From the NCBI RefSeq assembly GCF_036785885.1, contig NC_092323.1, positions 7,696,501-7,760,500 of the forward strand: a stretch of DNA of 64,000 nucleotides, in the 5' to 3' direction. The notes below the pieces were generated by a model, which saw nothing but the letters and a program-made list of their open reading frames with translations, searched no databases and was not told where the DNA came from. The stretch is from Coffea arabica (taxonomy: Eukaryota > Streptophyta > Magnoliopsida > Gentianales > Rubiaceae). Made by a program: the position numbers and the translations under genes. Within the stretch, counting starts at the first letter, position 1. Each line of letters opens with the position of its first letter. Shown here piece after piece: positions 58,309 to 64,000 of this stretch.

Positions 58309-60902
58309 ATGGGTGGGGTGACGTCATCAATCGCGGCTAAGTTTGCTTTTTTCCCACCTAGTCCTCCGTCGTACACGGTGGTGGCGGACAACTCTTGCGG
58401 CGGAAAATTGTGCATACCTGAGGTCCCGAGGAGAGACGACGTCGACGTACTGAAGCTTAGGACTCGACGTGGAAATGATATAGTGGCCGTCCATGTGAAG
58501 CATCCAAAGGCATCGGCTACTATGCTGTACTCTCATGGTAATGCTGCGGATTTAGGGCAGATGTTTGAGCTCTTCGTCGAATTAAGTCTTCGTCTTCGGG
58601 TTAATTTAATGGGGTAAAGCTTTGTTTTTTTTTTTTTTATTATTTGTTTACTGGTAGCTCAAGTCGCAGCCTTTAGCTTATTCTTTATTTTTTCTGTTTT
58701 GATTTGATTGCAAATACAGTATTTTGTCCTAATTTAGGTGATTTGTGAAAAAATATATATATAAAGGGTGTTCTGGTTTCCCAATAAATAAGTTAATCTT
58801 GTGCAGTTTCTATGGTTTTTATTGGTATTCTGTGAGCTGGGATGCTAAAAGTACGAGTGCTCAAATTTTTCATATTAAACCTTCGGTTAGGTAAAAATGT
58901 TTTTTTTTTTTGGGGGGTGGGGAGGGGAAGATTTCTGCTTTTAGGCAAGAAGATAGTCTTTCTAAGGGGAAATTAAATCTCTGAAAGAACAGATGATGTG
59001 GTCATTGGTTGAAGTTGTCTAACTATTTGTCTTAAAAGCCAATAGTGCCACTTCAGGCTGGGAAGCTTCCTATGGAGAACAGTTATGTCCAAACTTCTTT
59101 CGTCTACTGTAGATTTTCGGACAACAGCATTGTTTAAGTGTTATGCAAAGACACTACAAACTCTGGAGTTTGGAAGAATAGAATAAGTAGGTAACCGCGT
59201 CTGAAGAAACTGCCTGCTAGCTGAGCGATGTAATGGTTAGTAAGAAGCAAGTTGATGTTGCATTCATAGAACTAGATGTTTATGAAATCTTCAAGTGACG
59301 AAGTTATATTTGAACAATGAGAGAGCACTTTTTGAATCAGCCAAGATAATAGTTGATTCATTTTGGTAAACCACTTAATTAGGCCCTAATGATTAAAAAC
59401 AAAAAAGATTGTTATGTATCAATGATTTTTTCTATATTGATGCCTGATGAGCTTCAAAATTTCTTTCCTAATGTACATTTGGCCCAAGTCCTGGTAAAAA
59501 TTAGTCATCTGGGAAAAGTGCCATCTTGGAAAATTGTTTGTGTTGGTTTTATTTATTTATTTATTTTTTTGGGTTTTTGTAAGCTATGTGCCTCTATTGA
59601 TTGATCATTGACGCATACACAAGCAGGAGATTCCCCGAGACAAATACATCAGATGTACTCTTCTAATAAAAGTAACTACGCATACAGCAGCTATCACTTG
59701 CTAATAATTACAGCACGTTAAGAACAACAAGGGAACGCCTAATGGTAAACAAATCTCTAGGTTCTGTCTCAATCTAGCAATTGGTCTCCAACCCAAGACA
59801 ATGCTTCTAATCTCTGATGATATGAACATGAATGGCAAAAGGGGAAGGAAGAACATTCTTGAACAGCCTCTAGTTTCTGCATCTCTAAACTGAGTATACT
59901 GTTGCAGCAAAAGCAACACACTCCACACAGCAAACAAAATCACTTTTAGCACACTCTATTATCTGCTATTGTAACTCACGAGTCCAACCATCAACAGTTC
60001 TAAAGCTCAAGCAGTTGACCTGTACACAAGTCCAAACTGAGTATATTGTGTGGTTTCGAACTGAATAGTATACAAAAAGCAAGTGTTTCTCTTGATTAAC
60101 ATAGAGTGACTTGAAAATGTAGAACTAACTTTTCACTCTCAGGCTTTTATTGTTCACAAAATCTTCATTTTTCGCTTTGCAGAAGGCCAGGTTAATTTGA
60201 TCTTTCATATTAATTTTGATATTGTCTGATGGGCTAAGGTTTTGCTGTGATGAGCTACCATTTTTCCCTCTTTAGGAAATTCAAATTAGTCATGTCAAAC
60301 ATGCATTTGCTGTTTACTCAATATTGCACCACCTATTTGAGTGCTTCCTGATGGTAGTAGCTCATCATCACCCACTTTGGGATGTGAATTTTTTTATGGA
60401 AGAATTACTGAGTGTACTTTTTTTTTCCTTTTCCCTTTTGTTTTCTTCTTTGTCGGTGATATGCTCTTTCATATGTGTATGACTTGGTAAATTATTTACT
60501 TGGATTAATTGTTTCGCTTTTGTTCTTGTGCTTCATGTCATGTCAATCATTTGGTGAGCTTAATAGTCACATTACTCCCATGCAGATATGATTACTCTGG
60601 CTATGGACAATCCACTGGAAAGGTTAGATATACCCACGCTTCTTCCAATGTGATGGGTTATTCTTTTGCTCCTTAATCACTTGATGGCGTAGTTGTGCAC
60701 TCCCTGTCCCCATCTGGAAGATTAATTGATTCTGAACTCACATTTTCTAGCCCTTTGATGATTCATACGGAAATTCCTTCTGTTGAGGTTTGACTAAAAG
60801 TTTCAAGTGTTCTATATTTCAGAGTGGAGGGCTTATTCAATCTGAAGCTCCCATTCTTCAAGGTGTCATAATTTTTCTCTGGAGATCAAGCTTCACTCCA
60901 TC

Positions 60903-60944
<42 letters not shown>

Positions 60945-62044
60945 ATGTAGACTTGCCTAGTAAAGAAGCATTTTAGTACTTCACTTTGTAAAATCTTGCA
61001 TTTGTTGTACAATGACTTCACTAAACCCAGTGCATCCTGTGGCCCTAGAATACTCTTTTTTTAATTTTGGCTCAGAAAGTAACACAGTCTTCCTTTTTCC
61101 TCTCCTGAAACAGCCCTCTGAGTATAATACATATGCGGATATTGATGCAATATATAAATGCCTGAAGGAGCAATATGGAGTGAAAGATGAACAGTTGATA
61201 CTGTATGGTCAATCTGTTGGCAGCGGGCCAACTGTTGACCTTGCATCTCGCATACCAAACTTGAGAGGTGTCGTCTTACATAGTCCAATTATGTCAGGGA
61301 TAAGAGTTTTGTACCCTGTCAAACGGACATACTGGTTTGACATATACAAGGTAACATGATCCTGAGTTAAGCATCCGTAAAGTGACTTACAGTTGATTCA
61401 GGACTGCTTATTCACTAACCTTGCTTGTTTCAGAATATTGACAAGATTGGTATGATAAATTGTCCCGTCCTGGTGATTCATGTAAGTTCTCCTTTTCCTT
61501 CCCTACTTGGGATCTTCAATCCTCTTTCTGGTACTCGCCCTTTCTTTACTGAACACCCCTCTGCCTATAGTCAAACACTTGTCATTAATCAGCAGTGTTT
61601 CGGAAGCACATTTCAGATATGAATCTTGTTTCCATGGTTTAGGGAACAGCAGATGAAGTTGTTGATTGTTCTCATGGAAAGCAGCTTTGGGAGCATTGCA
61701 AGCAAAAGTATGAACCCGTATGGATAAATGGTGGTGGCCATTGCAATCTTGAACTTTACCCCGAGTACATAAAACACTTGAAAAAATTTGTATTGGCACT
61801 TGGTAAATCAAAGCCTGTGACAAATGGTACTGAAAAAGTATCAGTTGACAGCAACAATCAGAACAAAGCAACTGAAAGCACTACCAAGGACACATTTGAA
61901 CTGCGGGCTGACGTTCCAGAGATTTCTAGAAACAGTTTAGACAGTCGACTTGAAAAATCCAAGAAGCCAAACAAGACTGAGAAGTCCCGCATGAGCACAG
62001 ATCGTGTTGATAGGTTTAGGAGGAAGAAGGGTTTAGTCTGGTGA
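58309..62044 (+). CDS. ABHD17-like alpha/beta hydrolase (probable acyl-protein thioesterase), five exons
   Basis: Exons 58309-58613, 60586-60622, 61114-61350, 61434-61481 and 61643-62044 total 1029 bases in frame, or 342 residues. The first intron is about 2 kb. The N-terminus MGGVTSS fits N-myristoylation at Gly2, as expected for a membrane-attached enzyme. Hydrolase landmarks: [10 protein letters not shown] (oxyanion region), nucleophile Ser in the elbow YGQSVGSG, a likely catalytic Asp in GTADEVVD, and His in GGGHCN. The C-terminal tail of about 80 residues is charged and low-complexity. Animal ABHD17 proteins remove palmitate from Ras and other S-acylated proteins, and plant ABHD17-like enzymes have similar activity; substrate here is unknown. 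Confidence 0.95.
60906..60941. repeat. GA microsatellite
   Basis: About 18 AG units in intron 2 of the ABHD17-like gene (AGAGAG...). Confidence 0.95.
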
Positions 62045-62467
62045 TTTGGCACGAGGACCGTGATGTTGGTTAACTTATTGGCTAATAACATTTGCAAGGA
62101 ATCATCATATCTTGGTTCTGTATCCTTGGCTGTATTCTAGTGTCAAATAGCATCATTTGCATCTACGGGGGATGCTCTTAGGTGAGGCAGAGAAGAAATA
62201 AGAATTTCTGTCTTCTTTTACCTCCTTTTCTGCTTTGTACATTCAACTGTGATTTTGATTTGAGAGCAATATAGTTTCCGTTTCCATTTCCATGTACGAG
62301 TTAACATGTTTTTGTACATCATTCTGTCTCTTTACTTTTGGCGTTCTGTTATTTTAAGTTCAGTTGCTTCAGTTACAAATCTATACGCTTTGGCTACCAA
62401 TCCCTAATCCTCTTGCCTTGTGACTAAAACGATCGAGTGGATTTATTGTTTTAAGCAGTTATAGAAC

Positions 62468-62498
<31 letters not shown>

Positions 62499-63098
62499 AA
62501 CATAGGGTTACAAAGAAGAGGAGTGCGTAGTCAGACCTGAAAATGATGGCAAAGACCGTTCGACTGGATGACTCTGTTATACTTTCTTCATTTCTTCAAT
62601 ATTTATGTTTAGGCCGGTTGACCAGGATGATGGAATAACAAAGCCAACGAATTGGAAAAAGAGAACAGGGAATCAACAGCGGCCAAGATATTTCGTACAG
62701 CCCATCTTGACCTTTCTCAAGAATACAACAACATGGCAAGTCACTACACGAAGCTGGGAGATGGATCAAATTCAACTTATATTTAGTAGAAAAAATTAAA
62801 AAAAAAAAAAAGAAATGAGATTAGCGAATGTAGTAGTCCACTGACCAATTATTGACATTTATTGACATTCACGGGAGAATATTTGATTAAATGCATTAGA
62901 CTGTTTTACCATCAGACTTTGTCAATGTCCAAGCCATTCACCCCACTTGAGCAATGCATCCAAAGTTCAGGGATGGCTTCATTTTCCTTGTGAGAAACCA
63001 GTAACAATAATATGTCCTTCTTGTCAAGATAATTTTTGTGAATGTAATTCCGGGATCCACTTCGCTTTTTTCCTGGCTTTTTTTCCTCCGTGTAAATG
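62045..63098. other. Spacer after the ABHD17-like gene
   Basis: 3' UTR and AT-rich spacer. A homopolymer junction of 22 C followed by 12 A lies at 62467-62500. No gene is supported. Confidence 0.6.
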
Positions 63099-63640
63099 AT
63101 GCATCTGAAAGGTTTCCTTCCAACCCTTTCACTCGTTTATACTCACAATCTTCACTTTAATTCACATCCCAAGATCTTTCTGCCAGAATCAGCACTGTGT
63201 AACCTGTGGGGTGCCCTATCAGTGTGGAAATATTACCTTCACTTGTCCTTTCTGGGGTGAGAATCGCCCAAATTCTTGTGGGCTTCCAGGTAAGTTGCCA
63301 AGCTAACATTCCTAGGCTCACGGTTCCACCTGTTTCGCACCGTATCCTCTTCCCTGTGGATACCACCACGAGCACTCTCATTGTTGCCAGAGATGATCTT
63401 TGGAGTGATAACTGTCCTCAATTTCTCCATAACACCACCTTCAATTCCAACTTCTTCAATTATCCTAAGAACGTCTATAACTTAACTCTGTCCTAAAATT
63501 GCACCACTCCTCCGAACCTAGCAGAGCAGCCACCAAATCAGTTTGCTTGCTTGGTGAGGATGGTCATCCCGGCTCGGTTTTACCGAGACGGTCTTCCCGC
63601 CTACAGATGTTTGCGGTGGTCTTATTGGGGCGGCCTTCAT
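63099..63640 (+). pseudogene. Decayed LRK10L-type ectodomain exon E
   Basis: It aligns with ectodomain exon C from the ATG (63099) onward: ACCCTTTCA..., AGATCTTTCTGCCAGAATCA, TGTGGAAATATTACCTTCAC, GATGATCTTTGG and CTCCATAACACCACCTTCAA. A 2-base deletion early in the signal-peptide region and a roughly 8-base loss after CTTCCAGG break the frame. A later in-frame TAA replaces TAT in the conserved YNCT position (about 63494-63496). Past about 63600 the likeness fades. No kinase follows inside the window. Confidence 0.82.
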
Positions 63641-64000
63641 CTATTATGGTGAGAAATTTTCCTCATTTGAGCAAGCTATGGAGAAAAGGGACTTGGTCTT
63701 CTCTATACAAAGGTGTACCCACACGGCATCCTTCCTACATTCATGACTTTTCGCGTGTGGACTAAATGAGAGTTCATAGCATAACAATAATGCTATTTGG
63801 TAGCATAACAATAATGAGAGTTCATAGCATATCATTTCAAAATCGACTAATTTGCTGTGCCCCAAAATTTGAAGTTCAAAGAAGAATGAAGTCTAACAAT
63901 AAGTCTCGTCATCAATCTCACCCTTTATCTACTGCAGTTATTAGTGGTCTTGACAAAAAAAAGGAATATGTTAAGCAAGAATTCATTGGATTTTCGAAAT
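63641..64000. other. End of window, no gene seen
   Basis: AT-rich, with a short local repeat (ATAACAATAATG...AGAGTTCATAGCAT occurs twice at about 63767-63828). A kinase for the decayed ectodomain could only lie beyond the window. Confidence 0.5.

Noticed and set aside
1-64000. CRISPR arrays, operons, bacterial features
   Set aside because: The window is plant nuclear DNA; the short tandem repeats present have no spacer structure.

Overview
The window is plant nuclear DNA, almost certainly from a eudicot. The genes are split by AT-rich GT-AG introns, the spacers are AT-rich and full of miniature transposons, and the families present are plant families (PMI2/WEB, LRK10-like receptor kinases, type-2 nsLTPs, GAT1_2.1-like amidotransferase). 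I cannot fix the species; an asterid is only a guess.

Left part (1-15.2 kb): the 3' end of a probable PB1-domain protein (+), a two-exon PMI2/WEB-family coiled-coil gene (-), and a complete 20-exon gene for a LisH/HEAT-repeat RELCH (KIAA1468) homologue (+). All 20 RELCH exons join in one frame to give 1172 residues. One junction works only as a minor-spliceosome (U12) AT-AC intron.

Middle (16-34 kb): a short, non-autonomous copia-type LTR element carrying a Tourist-like MITE, an unrecognised 179-codon ORF beside it, and a tandem array of three type-2 nsLTP genes. The third nsLTP has lost its last cysteine and 3' end to a 134-bp inverted-repeat element. A 1039-bp foldback hAT-type element with an 8-bp target duplication follows, then a complete four-exon class I glutamine amidotransferase gene.

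36-47 kb is the most interesting part. Four tandem exons each encode an LRK10L-type extracellular region (signal peptide, GUB_WAK_bind, WAK_assoc), and only one set of transmembrane/kinase exons follows them. The first three ectodomain exons are open, have their own ATG, and end in matching phase-1 donors (G|GTACGC) compatible with the kinase exons. The fourth, nearest the kinase, has two in-frame stop codons. This layout suggests alternative first exons sharing one kinase. A fifth, broken ectodomain copy lies 16 kb downstream, at 63.1 kb.

Right part (47-64 kb): a small conserved basic protein of unknown function (+), an MSRA-like gene (-) lacking the usual catalytic Cys of the GCFW motif, a SINE with a perfect 18-bp target duplication, and a five-exon ABHD17-like acyl-protein thioesterase gene (+). 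The genes appear to be independent units; the only obvious functional grouping is the LRK10L array and the nsLTP array.
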